Positions 1 through 7,227 of a stretch of 10,708 bases of DNA are shown one piece after another. Origin of the DNA: Clostridia bacterium. GTDB taxonomy: Bacteria > Bacillota_A > Clostridia > Oscillospirales > CAG-272. The position numbers were made by a program, and so were the translations under genes. The notes beneath the pieces are model-generated. The model was not told the DNA's origin. It saw nothing but the letters and a program-made list of their open reading frames with translations, and ran no database searches. Where the stretch lies: positions 1-10,708 of the forward strand of contig JAGDAM010000242.1 of assembly GCA_017959485.1 (NCBI GenBank), written 5' to 3'. Positions within the stretch are counted from its first letter, which is position 1; the number at the start of each line of letters is the position of its first letter.

Positions 1-1
1 G

Positions 2-2839
2 GAGATAAACGCCTGCACGGTTAAGATCGACGTCACCGTTGACGGCGCGACCGAGCCGTGGCTGTTGCTTTACCAGAACGAAACTCACAACCCTCCGACC
101 GAAATCGAGCCCTTCGGAGGCGCCGCCACCTGCATCGGAGGCGCCATACGCGACCCGCTTTCCGGAAGGGCATACGTCTATGGCGCAATGCGGGTTACCG
201 GCGCCGCGGATCCGCTCGCCCCGATGTCCCGGACGATGAAGGGCAAGCTTCCTCAGCGGAAGATCGTCACGACGGCGGCGGCCGGATATTCTTCATACGG
301 AAACCAGATAGGACTCGCCACAGGAATAGTCGACGAGCTCTATCATCCCGGATACGCCGCCAAACGGATGGAGATTGGCGCGGTAATCGGAGCCGCGCCG
401 GCGAAAAACGTCCGAAGGGAGCGCCCGGTATCCGGAGACGTCGTCATCCTTCTCGGAGGCGCCACCGGACGCGACGGGTGCGGAGGGGCGACCGGCTCCT
501 CAAAGTCGCACACCGTCGAGTCGCTCAGCACCTGCGGAGCCGAGGTTCAGAAGGGCAACGCCCCGGAAGAGCGCAAACTGCAGCGTCTTTTCAGAGACCC
601 GGCGGCGTCGCTCCTTATAAAAAGATGCAACGACTTCGGAGCCGGCGGAGTCTCGGTAGCCGTCGGCGAGCTTGCCGACGGGCTCGATATCGATCTTTCC
701 GCCGTCCCGAAAAAATACGAGGGACTCGACGGGACCGAGCTCGCGATAAGCGAGTCGCAGGAGAGAATGGCCGTCGTCGTGGCGGCGGAAGACGCCGAGG
801 CGTTTCTTGCGCTGGCCGCTAAGGAAAATCTGCGAGCCGTTCCGATTGCGCGCGTCACAGACACCGGCCGCCTTCGCATGCGTTGCGAGGGGCGTCTCAT
901 CGTCGATATCAGCCGCGAGTTTCTCGATTCCAACGGCGCCGAAAAGCACGCCGACGCGATCGTCGGCGCTCCGTCGCGTCCGGCCGTCAGGAAGGCCGGC
1001 GATTTCAGGCATCTGTTGCTGGATATCGCGTCGGATCTTAACTTCTGCTCGAAACGCGGCCTTGCCGAGACCTTCGATTCGACTATCGGCGCGGGTTCGG
1101 TTATGATGCCCTTCGGCGGAAAGAATCAGCTGACTCCGGTTCAGGCGATGGTACAGAAGATACCGGTTGCCGAGGGCAGCACCGACGACTGTTCATTCAT
1201 GTCCTGGGGATTCGATCCCTATCTGACCGAGGAAAGCCCTTTCCGCGGCTCCTATCTTGCCGTCGTGCATTCGCTTTCAAAGCTTGTCGCATCCGGCGCG
1301 CCGGAGGGGAACGTTTATCTCTCATTCCAGGAATATTTTGAAAGACTCGGGAAAGATCCCCGCAGCTGGGGCAAGCCGCTGGCCGCCCTGCTCGGCGCCT
1401 TCCGGGCGCAGACCGAGCTCGAAGCGGCGGCAATAGGCGGAAAGGATTCGATGAGCGGATCCTTTGAAAAGATACACGTCCCGCCGACGCTCGTCTCCTT
1501 CGCGGTAACCGTCGGCAAGACGTCGGACGCGAGATCTCCCGAATTCAAAAATGCGGGAAGCGGCGTCTTCCTGATCTGCCCCGAATACCGTGAAAACGGA
1601 ACTCCCGAGCCGGATTCTCTGAAAAAAGTCTTCGACAGAGTGCGCCGCGGGCTCGCGGACGGAAGATTTCTTTCCGCCTGGGCGACGGGATCCGGAGGCG
1701 TCGCCGAGGGAGTCGTCAAGTGCTGCTTCGGCAACGGATTCGGATTTGATTTCGACGCGGGTGTCCCGGTCAGCCGGCTGGCCGCTCCGCTCATCGGATC
1801 TTTCATCGTCGAGACCGAAACCCGCTGCGACGGCGCCGAATTTGTCGGAAGAACGTCGGACAGTCCGGTTTTCACTCGCGGATGCGAAAGTTTACAGGCG
1901 TCGACGCTGTTCGGCGTTTACGAGGACAAACTCGAACCGGTCTACCGCTGCAATTCGGTGAGTCCGGTACCCGGTGTCCGCGACGTGTCCTACTCCGGGG
2001 CGCAGCGCGCGCGTGCGCACGGCGTGATCTTGTCGAAGCCGCGGGTGCTGATTCCGGTATTTCCGGGTACGAACTGCGAATACGACTCCGCGCGCGCCGT
2101 TTCGGCGGCCGGCGCCGAACCTGTCGTCAGGATAGTGCGGAACCTCACGCCCGACGCGATCCGCGAGAGCACCGAAGAGATTGCCCGCGAGCTTGCGTCG
2201 TCACAGGCGCTCTTTATTCCGGGAGGATTCTCGGGAGGCGACGAGCCGGAGGGAAGCGGAAAATTCATAACCTCTTTCTTCAGAAACGAGACGCTTAGGC
2301 GGGAAGTGGAGAATCTGCTCGACAGCCGCGGCGGCCTGATACTCGGTATCTGCAACGGCTTCCAGGCGCTCGTCAAGCTCGGACTTGTCCCCTACGGAAA
2401 AATCGTCGATCCCGACCCGGAAGCGCCGACGCTGACCTTCAACACGATAGGACGCCATCAGTCGAGGATAGTTATGACGCGCGTCGCGTCGAAACTGTCA
2501 CCCTGGCTGTCCCGGGCGGAGCTCGGCGGTGTCTATTCGGTCCCGGTGTCGCATGGCGAGGGCAGGTTCTTCGCGTCTCCTTCGGTTGTCGCGGAACTTG
2601 AGAAGAACGGACAGATAGCGACTCAGTACGCCGGTCCCGACGGACGCGCGAGCGGCGACGTCCGGTACAATCCGAACGGCTCGGTGCTTGCGATCGAAGG
2701 TATAACTTCTCCGGACGGACGCGTTTTCGGCAAGATGGGACACAGCGAGAGAACCGGGAGCGACCTGTACCGAAACGTCCCCGGAAACTACGATATCGGA
2801 CTGTTTCGGTCCGCGGTCGATTATTTCAAATCATTATAA
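2..2839 (+). CDS. purL: Phosphoribosylformylglycinamidine synthase, large single-chain form (5'-partial)
   Basis: This enzyme makes FGAM from FGAR, glutamine and ATP, the fourth step of de novo purine synthesis in the cytoplasm. The frame is open to the left edge, so 945 C-terminal residues are visible; fused PurL proteins are usually about 1,200-1,300 residues, so roughly 300 are missing. The N-terminal visible part has the ATP/substrate motif NETHNPPTEIEPFGGAAT and GGAIRDPLSGR of the synthetase domain. The second AIRS-like half follows (FGGKNQLTPVQAM, GGKDSMSGSF). The C-terminal part is a class I glutamine amidotransferase: FPGTNCEYD, FIPGGFSGGDE, GICNGFQ with the nucleophile Cys at 2351-2353, SHGEGRF, and GHSER supplying His (2741-2743) and Glu (2747-2749). 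The motif normally reading HNHPT reads HNPPT here (Pro codon 92-94). It stops 16 bases before the exporter genes. The identification is very secure. Confidence 0.97.
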   Translation, partial: EINACTVKIDVTVDGATEPWLLLYQNETHNPPTEIEPFGGAATCIGGAIRDPLSGRAYVYGAMRVTGAADPLAPMSRTMKGKLPQRKIVTTAAAGYSSYGNQIGLATGIVDELYHPGYAAKRMEIGAVIGAAPAKNVRRERPVSGDVVILLGGATGRDGCGGATGSSKSHTVESLSTCGAEVQKGNAPEERKLQRLFRDPAASLLIKRCNDFGAGGVSVAVGELADGLDIDLSAVPKKYEGLDGTELAISESQERMAVVVAAEDAEAFLALAAKENLRAVPIARVTDTGRLRMRCEGRLIVDISREFLDSNGAEKHADAIVGAPSRPAVRKAGDFRHLLLDIASDLNFCSKRGLAETFDSTIGAGSVMMPFGGKNQLTPVQAMVQKIPVAEGSTDDCSFMSWGFDPYLTEESPFRGSYLAVVHSLSKLVASGAPEGNVYLSFQEYFERLGKDPRSWGKPLAALLGAFRAQTELEAAAIGGKDSMSGSFEKIHVPPTLVSFAVTVGKTSDARSPEFKNAGSGVFLICPEYRENGTPEPDSLKKVFDRVRRGLADGRFLSAWATGSGGVAEGVVKCCFGNGFGFDFDAGVPVSRLAAPLIGSFIVETETRCDGAEFVGRTSDSPVFTRGCESLQASTLFGVYEDKLEPVYRCNSVSPVPGVRDVSYSGAQRARAHGVILSKPRVLIPVFPGTNCEYDSARAVSAAGAEPVVRIVRNLTPDAIRESTEEIARELASSQALFIPGGFSGGDEPEGSGKFITSFFRNETLRREVENLLDSRGGLILGICNGFQALVKLGLVPYGKIVDPDPEAPTLTFNTIGRHQSRIVMTRVASKLSPWLSRAELGGVYSVPVSHGEGRFFASPSVVAELEKNGQIATQYAGPDGRASGDVRYNPNGSVLAIEGITSPDGRVFGKMGHSERTGSDLYRNVPGNYDIGLFRSAVDYFKSL

Positions 2840-2855
2840 AAGATAGATAATACAG

Positions 2856-4616
2856 ATGTTCAAAAGACTTTTGAAGTCGGTCAGAGAATACAAAAGGCCG
2901 ACGATATTCACACTGATTTTCATTGTCTGCGAGGCGGTCGCGGAGACGGCGATTCCTTTCATCACCGCGAATATGGTGAACGCGATCAAAGCCGGAGCGC
3001 CGCTCTCGGATATCATAAGAAGCGGGCTTATTCTTCTGGCGCTCGCCGCCTTTTCGCTCGCCTGCGGAGGCGTCGCCGGGTTCACCAGTTCGAAGGCGGC
3101 CGCCGGTTTCGCGAGAAATCTGAGAGAGGACATGTTCGCGAAGATTCAGTCCTTCTCCTTCTCGAGCGTTGATAAATTTTCCTCGGCGTCCCTCGTCACG
3201 AGAATGACGACCGACGTCACCTACGCCTCGATGGCATATATGATGTCGATCCGCATGGCGGTGCGCTCGCCGCTGATGTTCATCTTCTCGATCTTCATGG
3301 CCTATTATATGGGCGGCGCCCTGTCGACCGCGTTCGTGGTCGTCGTCCCGGTGCTGGTGTTCGGTCTTCTGATGATCGCGCGCAAGGCGATGCCCGCCTT
3401 CCACCGCGTTTTCAAGAAATACGACAAGCTCAACGAGTCGATCGAGGAGAACGTCCGCGGCATGCGGGTCGTCAAGGGCTTCGCACGCGAGGAATTCGAA
3501 AAGAAGAAGTTCGGGCGCGCTTCCGACGATATTGCCGCCGACTTCACGAAGGCAGAGCGGATCGTCGCGCTTAACAACCCGCTGATGCAGATCTGCCTCT
3601 ATTTCAATATGGTTTTCGTACTGATCGTCGGCTCGAAAATAGTCATAGAGAGCAGGGGCGTCGATCTCGACGTCGGCCAGATTTCGGCTATGCTGACCTA
3701 CGGTATGCAGATACTGATGTCTCTTATGATGCTCTCGATGATATACGTCATCCTGACCATCTCGATGGAGTCGTTCAGGCGTATCGACGAGGTGCTCTGC
3801 GAGACGTCGGACATCGTCAATCCCGAAAATCCGGTGTACGAAGTCACCGACGGCTCGGTGGATTTCGAGGGAGTGAACTTCAAATATTCCGCCTCGGCGC
3901 ATAAGAACGCGCTTGAGAATATCTCGATACACGTTCCTTCCGGCTCGGTCGTCGGAATAATCGGCGGTACCGGAACCGGTAAATCCAGTCTCGTTCAGCT
4001 CATTCCTCGGCTTTACGACGCCACCGAGGGAGCCGTGCGGGTCGGAGGACGCGACGTCCGCGAATACGATCTCGACACTCTGCGAGGCGCCGTTTCGATG
4101 GTGCTGCAGAAGAATCTGATCTTCTCGGGCACGATAAAGGAGAATCTGCGCTGGGGCAAAGCCGACGCGACCGACGAGGAAATCGGGGCGGTCTGCCGGA
4201 TTGCCTGCGCCGACGAATTCATAAAGAGTTTCCCCGACGGATACGACACCTTCATAGAGCAGGGAGGAACCAACGTCTCGGGCGGTCAGAAGCAGCGGCT
4301 CTGCATAGCGCGGGCGCTGCTCCGCTCACCCAAGATACTTATCCTCGACGACAGCACGTCGGCGGTGGACACACGCACCGACGCTGCGATCCGCCGCGGA
4401 TTCAGGGATTATATTCCCGAAACCACAAAGATCATCATCGCCCAGCGCGTCTCCTCGGTTGAGGACGCCGATATGATTATCGTGATGGACAACGGACGGA
4501 TATCCGCCGTCGGAAAGCACGAAGAACTCCTGACGTCGTCCGCTATCTACCGCGAGGTCTGGGAGCAGCAGACGAAGGGAAAGGAGGAAGAAGACAATGG
4601 CAACGGCAACGAGTGA
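2856..4616 (+). CDS. ABC exporter half-transporter, degenerate-site subunit
   Basis: A 586-residue type IV ABC exporter half: membrane domain first (about residues 15-310, six predicted helices), then the nucleotide-binding domain (about 335-575). Walker A is GGTGTGKSS (370-378), the Q-loop Gln is 418 and the signature is a consensus VSGGQ (474-478). Walker B ends LDDSTSAVD, so the catalytic Glu is Asp499, and the H-loop His is Gln530 (IIAQR). This pattern marks the subunit that supplies the inactive Walker side of a heterodimeric exporter (TM287, LmrC, BmrC type). The partner is the overlapping next gene. The substrate is unknown; family members export drugs, lipids or peptides. The ATG at 2856 lacks a good Shine-Dalgarno and lies 16 bases after purL, so read-through from purL is possible. 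Confidence 0.93.
   Translation: MFKRLLKSVREYKRPTIFTLIFIVCEAVAETAIPFITANMVNAIKAGAPLSDIIRSGLILLALAAFSLACGGVAGFTSSKAAAGFARNLREDMFAKIQSFSFSSVDKFSSASLVTRMTTDVTYASMAYMMSIRMAVRSPLMFIFSIFMAYYMGGALSTAFVVVVPVLVFGLLMIARKAMPAFHRVFKKYDKLNESIEENVRGMRVVKGFAREEFEKKKFGRASDDIAADFTKAERIVALNNPLMQICLYFNMVFVLIVGSKIVIESRGVDLDVGQISAMLTYGMQILMSLMMLSMIYVILTISMESFRRIDEVLCETSDIVNPENPVYEVTDGSVDFEGVNFKYSASAHKNALENISIHVPSGSVVGIIGGTGTGKSSLVQLIPRLYDATEGAVRVGGRDVREYDLDTLRGAVSMVLQKNLIFSGTIKENLRWGKADATDEEIGAVCRIACADEFIKSFPDGYDTFIEQGGTNVSGGQKQRLCIARALLRSPKILILDDSTSAVDTRTDAAIRRGFRDYIPETTKIIIAQRVSSVEDADMIIVMDNGRISAVGKHEELLTSSAIYREVWEQQTKGKEEEDNGNGNE
4581..4587 (+). promoter_or_regulatory. Shine-Dalgarno of the second exporter gene
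   Basis: AAGGAGG lies inside the end of the upstream exporter gene, nine bases before the ATG at 4597. It fixes that start even though it overlaps the upstream stop by 20 bases, and it suggests coupled translation and balanced amounts of the two subunits. Confidence 0.85.
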
Positions 4617-6549
4617 AAAGATTAAAAAGGGACCGGATGGCCGCCGACTCGATTTTTCGCTCCTCGGAAGAGTTCTCCGCATGCTGGCGAAGGCGTATCC
4701 CGTAATGTTCCCGCTGACCGTCTTCTGCCTGATCTTCTCGTCTGTCTGCGCGACCGTCCCCGCCGTCTTCCAGCAGAAGGTAATAGCTCTTATCGACAAA
4801 TACTGGACGAGCGGAGACTGGAGCACCGCGAAGACCGAGATAATTCCGCTCGTTATGATCCTCGTCGCCCTATATTCGGTCTCGATAGTCGCCGTGACTC
4901 TGTCGCGGCAGCTTATCGCGATCATCACGCAGGGCTTTCTCAACAAGGTCAGAAAGCAGATGTTCGACCGTATGCAGGATCTGCCGATCTCCTATTTCGA
5001 CACCCACAGGCACGGCGACGTAATGAGCGTCTACACCAACGACACCGATACTTTGCGCGAACTCATCAGCCAGTCCTTCCCGCAGCTGCTAATGTCCGCC
5101 GTGATAGTCGTGTGCGTCTTCGGAATCATGCTCTGGTACAGCTTCTGGATGACGCTCGTCATAATCGCGGGCGTGGCCGCCATGATTCTTGTCTCGAAGA
5201 AGCTCGGAGGCGGTTCGGCGAAATATTTCATCAGACAGCAGAAGTCGGTCGGTAAGACCGAGGGCTTCGTCCAGGAGATGATGAACGGCCAGAAGGTCGT
5301 CAAGGTCTTCACGCACGAGAAACGCGCGGAGGAGGATTTTTCGAAGATCAACTCCGAGCTGTATAACGACAGCTACAGGGCGCACGCCTACGCGAACATG
5401 CTCGGGCCGATAATCATGAACATCGGCAACCTGATTTACGTCGTGATAGCCACCTTCGGCGGCGCCATGCTGCTCTCGGGGGCGAAAAACGTAGGAATTT
5501 CCACGATTGTCGGCGCCGCGGCGAGCGCTTTCCTTACCATCGACATCGTCGTGCCCTTCCTGAATATGACCAAGCAGTTCACCGGCAACATCAACCAGCT
5601 CAGCCAGCAGATCAACCACGTGGCGATGGCCAACGCGGGAGCCACGAGAATCTTCGAGCTGATGGACGCCGCACCCGAATCCGACGACGGATACGTCACG
5701 CTCGTCAACGCGAAGATCGATGAAAACGGGAACGTCACCGAAAGTGAGGAGCGCACCGGCACCTGGGCGTGGAAGCATCCGCATCAGGCCGACGGAACCG
5801 TGACGTACACGCTCCTGCGCGGCGACGTGCGTCTGACCGACGTTGATTTCGCCTACGTCGAGGGACATCCCGTTCTCCACGACGTCAGCGTTTTCGCGGA
5901 ACCGGGGCAGAAGGTCGCCTTCGTCGGCGCCACCGGAGCCGGAAAGACGACGATCACCAACCTAATCAACCGCTTTTACGACATAGCCGACGGCAAGATC
6001 AGATACGACGGCATAAACGTCAACAAAATAAGGAAATCCGATCTAAGGCGCTCGCTCGGCATCGTTCTTCAGGACGTCAACCTCTTCACCGGGACGGTGC
6101 TTGAGAATATCAGATACGGCCGTCTCGACGCGACCGACGAGGAATGCGTCGCCGCCGCGAGACTCGCCGGAGCCGACGATTTCATCACCCGTCTGCCCGA
6201 CGGCTACTCGACGCTGCTGGAAAACAACGGAGCCAACCTGTCTCAGGGACAGCGCCAGCTGATCTCGATCGCACGCTGCGCCGTCGCCGATCCCCCGGTC
6301 ATGATCCTCGACGAGGCGACCTCGTCGATCGACACGAGAACCGAGGCGATAGTGCAGAGAGGAATGGACAAGCTGATGGAGGGCAGAACGGTATTCGTCA
6401 TCGCCCACCGCCTGTCCACCGTCCGCGATTCCGACGTCATCATGGTGCTCGACCACGGAAGAATAATCGAACGCGGCAGCCACGAGAAGCTGATTGCCGA
6501 GAAGGGAACCTATTACAGACTTTATACCGGGGCGTTTGAGCTTGAATGA
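4597..6549 (+). CDS. ABC exporter half-transporter, catalytic-site subunit
   Basis: A 650-residue partner half-transporter with a membrane domain (about residues 30-345) and a C-terminal ATPase domain. Motifs are Walker A GATGAGKTT (444-452, Lys450), Walker B MILDEATSS with catalytic Glu573, and H-loop His604 (IAHRLST). Its signature is LSQGQ (548-552) instead of LSGGQ. Together with the first subunit's Asp499 and Gln530, this gives one impaired and one active ATP site: the active site pairs this Walker A/B with the partner's VSGGQ. About 45 residues (365-409: GYVTLVNAK... TGTWAWKHPH... GDV) are inserted between the membrane and ATPase domains, as I recall from clostridial homologues. The start is set by AAGGAGG; the gene overlaps the first subunit by 20 bases and ends directly at the hairpin array. 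The substrate is not evident. Confidence 0.94.
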   Translation: MATATSEKIKKGPDGRRLDFSLLGRVLRMLAKAYPVMFPLTVFCLIFSSVCATVPAVFQQKVIALIDKYWTSGDWSTAKTEIIPLVMILVALYSVSIVAVTLSRQLIAIITQGFLNKVRKQMFDRMQDLPISYFDTHRHGDVMSVYTNDTDTLRELISQSFPQLLMSAVIVVCVFGIMLWYSFWMTLVIIAGVAAMILVSKKLGGGSAKYFIRQQKSVGKTEGFVQEMMNGQKVVKVFTHEKRAEEDFSKINSELYNDSYRAHAYANMLGPIIMNIGNLIYVVIATFGGAMLLSGAKNVGISTIVGAAASAFLTIDIVVPFLNMTKQFTGNINQLSQQINHVAMANAGATRIFELMDAAPESDDGYVTLVNAKIDENGNVTESEERTGTWAWKHPHQADGTVTYTLLRGDVRLTDVDFAYVEGHPVLHDVSVFAEPGQKVAFVGATGAGKTTITNLINRFYDIADGKIRYDGINVNKIRKSDLRRSLGIVLQDVNLFTGTVLENIRYGRLDATDEECVAAARLAGADDFITRLPDGYSTLLENNGANLSQGQRQLISIARCAVADPPVMILDEATSSIDTRTEAIVQRGMDKLMEGRTVFVIAHRLSTVRDSDVIMVLDHGRIIERGSHEKLIAEKGTYYRLYTGAFELE

Positions 6550-6553
6550 TTTC

Positions 6554-6603
6554 ATTCGCCGCAGGCGAATGAAATTATTCATATTTCCGCGAAGCGGAAA
6601 TAT
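6554..6603 (+). repeat. Left copy of the 50-base terminal direct repeat of the array
   Basis: This copy contains two hairpins joined by GAAATTATTC. It matches 6748-6797 at 46 of 50 positions. All four differences lie in the two loops: GCA versus TGC, and GAA versus GGA. Confidence 0.88.
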
Positions 6604-6747
6604 ATCATACCCGCACAAGCGGGTATATCATACGGCGCAAGCCGTATATCATATCGCGTTAGCGATATATCATTTTTAATGATATCCGCTCCCTTCGGTC
6701 ACGGATGATATATGCCTGCGGCATATGATGTCCGCTTCGCGGATGAT

Positions 6748-6797
6748 ATTCGCCTGCGGCGAATGAAATTATTCATATTTCCGCGGAGCGGAAATAT
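6748..6797 (+). repeat. Right copy of the 50-base terminal direct repeat of the array
   Basis: This is the second copy of the hairpin pair at 6554-6603, in the same orientation and with the same GAAATTATTC joint. Its last stem extends to 13 bp (6772-6800) and sits directly before the AGAAAGG ribosome site of the small gene at 6812. Confidence 0.88.
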
Positions 6798-6811
6798 GAA
6801 GAAAGGATATC

Positions 6812-7030
6812 ATGTCTGCATCCATCTTAACCGCAAAAGAGATATTTGACCGCCTCGGGGAGCTGCAGAAGCAGCTTGCCGACAACAAGACAATGGGGCA
6901 GGATCTTTGCGCCGCGATTGAAGCTGCCTGCATTCCCGACGATATCGATGAAGACACCCTGAAGGATATCATCGAGAGTATTTGCGAACCATTTAAGGCA
7001 ATACCGCACAATTCGACGCACGCGTCTTGA
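6812..7030 (+). CDS. Small helical protein of unknown function, truncated by an inserted repeat
   Basis: The visible 72-residue frame starts at ATG 6812 after AGAAAGG (6800-6806). I do not recognise the family. Residues 1-61 are charged and probably helical: ILTAKEIFDRLGELQKQL, then an acidic PDDIDEDTLKDIIESI stretch, with no signal peptide or membrane segment. Residues 62-72 (KAIPHNSTHAS) come from the inverted-repeat element that starts at 6993, and the stop at 7028-7030 is also inside the element. The original C-terminus seems to survive at 7160-7227. Joining the two parts at the target duplication gives one 83-residue frame. The start codon overlaps an ATATCAT motif identical to the array junctions. 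It may be a real but damaged gene; that it is still expressed is unproven. Confidence 0.55.
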   Translation: MSASILTAKEIFDRLGELQKQLADNKTMGQDLCAAIEAACIPDDIDEDTLKDIIESICEPFKAIPHNSTHAS

Positions 7031-7160
7031 CGGCTCTTTTTGCGCCTGTATTGCCTTCGAAATCTTGAAAAACCGCCTGTTTTCCTGCGATTTCTCAGTC
7101 AAAACAGGCACAAAAATCTCTCGGCAATCCACGCACGCGAATTGTGCGGTGTTGCCTTAA
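6993..7160. mobile_element. MITE-like inverted-repeat element
   Basis: The element is bounded by 23-base terminal inverted repeats (6993-7015 and 7138-7160) that pair fully with one G-T exception. Both ends read TTAAGGCAA inward. TTAA (or its inner TA) is present at both ends, as expected for a target duplication. Inside there is a second inverted repeat (7037-7049 with 7104-7116, one mismatch) and a competing 9-bp hairpin (7075-7083 with 7101-7109). A copy of ACGCACGCG occurs next to each arm (7016-7024, 7131-7139), and GTATTGCCTT (7048-7057) is an internal inverted copy of part of the left arm. It has no transposase, so it would have to be moved by one elsewhere. A structured-RNA repeat is an alternative reading. 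Confidence 0.7.
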
Positions 7161-7227
7161 TACGCGCGAGGTCAGTCTGCAGAGGCTAATCGAAGTATAC
7201 GAAAAGATGCTCGATAAGCACGTGTGA
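7160..7227 (+). pseudogene. Detached C-terminal fragment of the small gene at 6812
   Basis: Right after the element, the frame starting at 7162 reads TREVSLQRLIEVYEKM followed by LDKHV and a TGA at 7225-7227. The stretch is amphipathic and protein-like but has no start of its own. Taking out the 164 bases between the two TA copies joins it in frame to codon 61 of the upstream part through one Asn codon. I read it as the original end of the interrupted protein. Confidence 0.6.

Larger units (their letters stand above)
6549..6801. repeat. Array of ten short hairpins with mirrored spacers
   Basis: Ten adjacent inverted repeats fill the gap. They lie at 6549-6575 (12-bp stem, GCA loop), 6581-6603 (10 bp, GAA), 6607-6626 (8 bp, ACAA), 6630-6647 (7 bp, GCAA), 6651-6668 (7 bp, GTTA), 6684-6706 (5 bp, 13-base loop with TTCG), 6710-6726 (7 bp, TGC), 6731-6743 (5 bp, TTC), 6748-6764 (7 bp, TGC) and 6772-6800 (13 bp, GGA). 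Most stems differ in sequence yet pair perfectly. Left of the centre the junction motif is ATATCAT (6602, 6625, 6646, 6667); right of it the motif is its complement ATGATAT (6679, 6705, 6743, with a variant at 6725). The two orientations meet in a palindrome at 6667-6685. The array begins at the exporter stop codon and ends at the next ribosome site. It resembles REP/BIME-like repeats, but I cannot assign a named family. It has no T-run, so it is not a classical terminator. Confidence 0.9.

Noticed and set aside
58..822. Plus-strand frame of 254 codons overlapping purL.
   Set aside because: An Arg-rich composition and complete overlap with the conserved purL frame show it is a shadow.
2826..3932. 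Long minus-strand frame of 368 codons opposite the first exporter gene.
   Set aside because: Its product is rich in His, Arg and Asp with no domain, and the opposite strand holds an unmistakable ABC exporter. High G+C makes such antisense frames common.
6549..6580. First hairpin after the exporter stop as an intrinsic terminator.
   Set aside because: The 12-bp stem is suitable, but it is followed by ATTATTC rather than a T-run, and it belongs to the longer array.
6494..6679. Plus-strand frame through the left half of the hairpin array, with repeated Tyr-His motifs (VYHTAQAVYHIALAIYHF).
   Set aside because: It starts inside the exporter gene in another frame, and its repeats are simply the hairpin array translated. 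No ribosome site supports it.
6549..6801. CRISPR array or integron attC cluster.
   Set aside because: There is no constant repeat with equal-length unique spacers and no cas or integrase gene. The units are hairpins of varying stem with 3-4 base gaps.
7031..7045. GGCTCTTTTTGCGCC resembling the start of ISL3-family terminal repeats.
   Set aside because: It lies inside the 6993-7160 element. No matching opposite end or transposase is present, so the resemblance is too weak to call.
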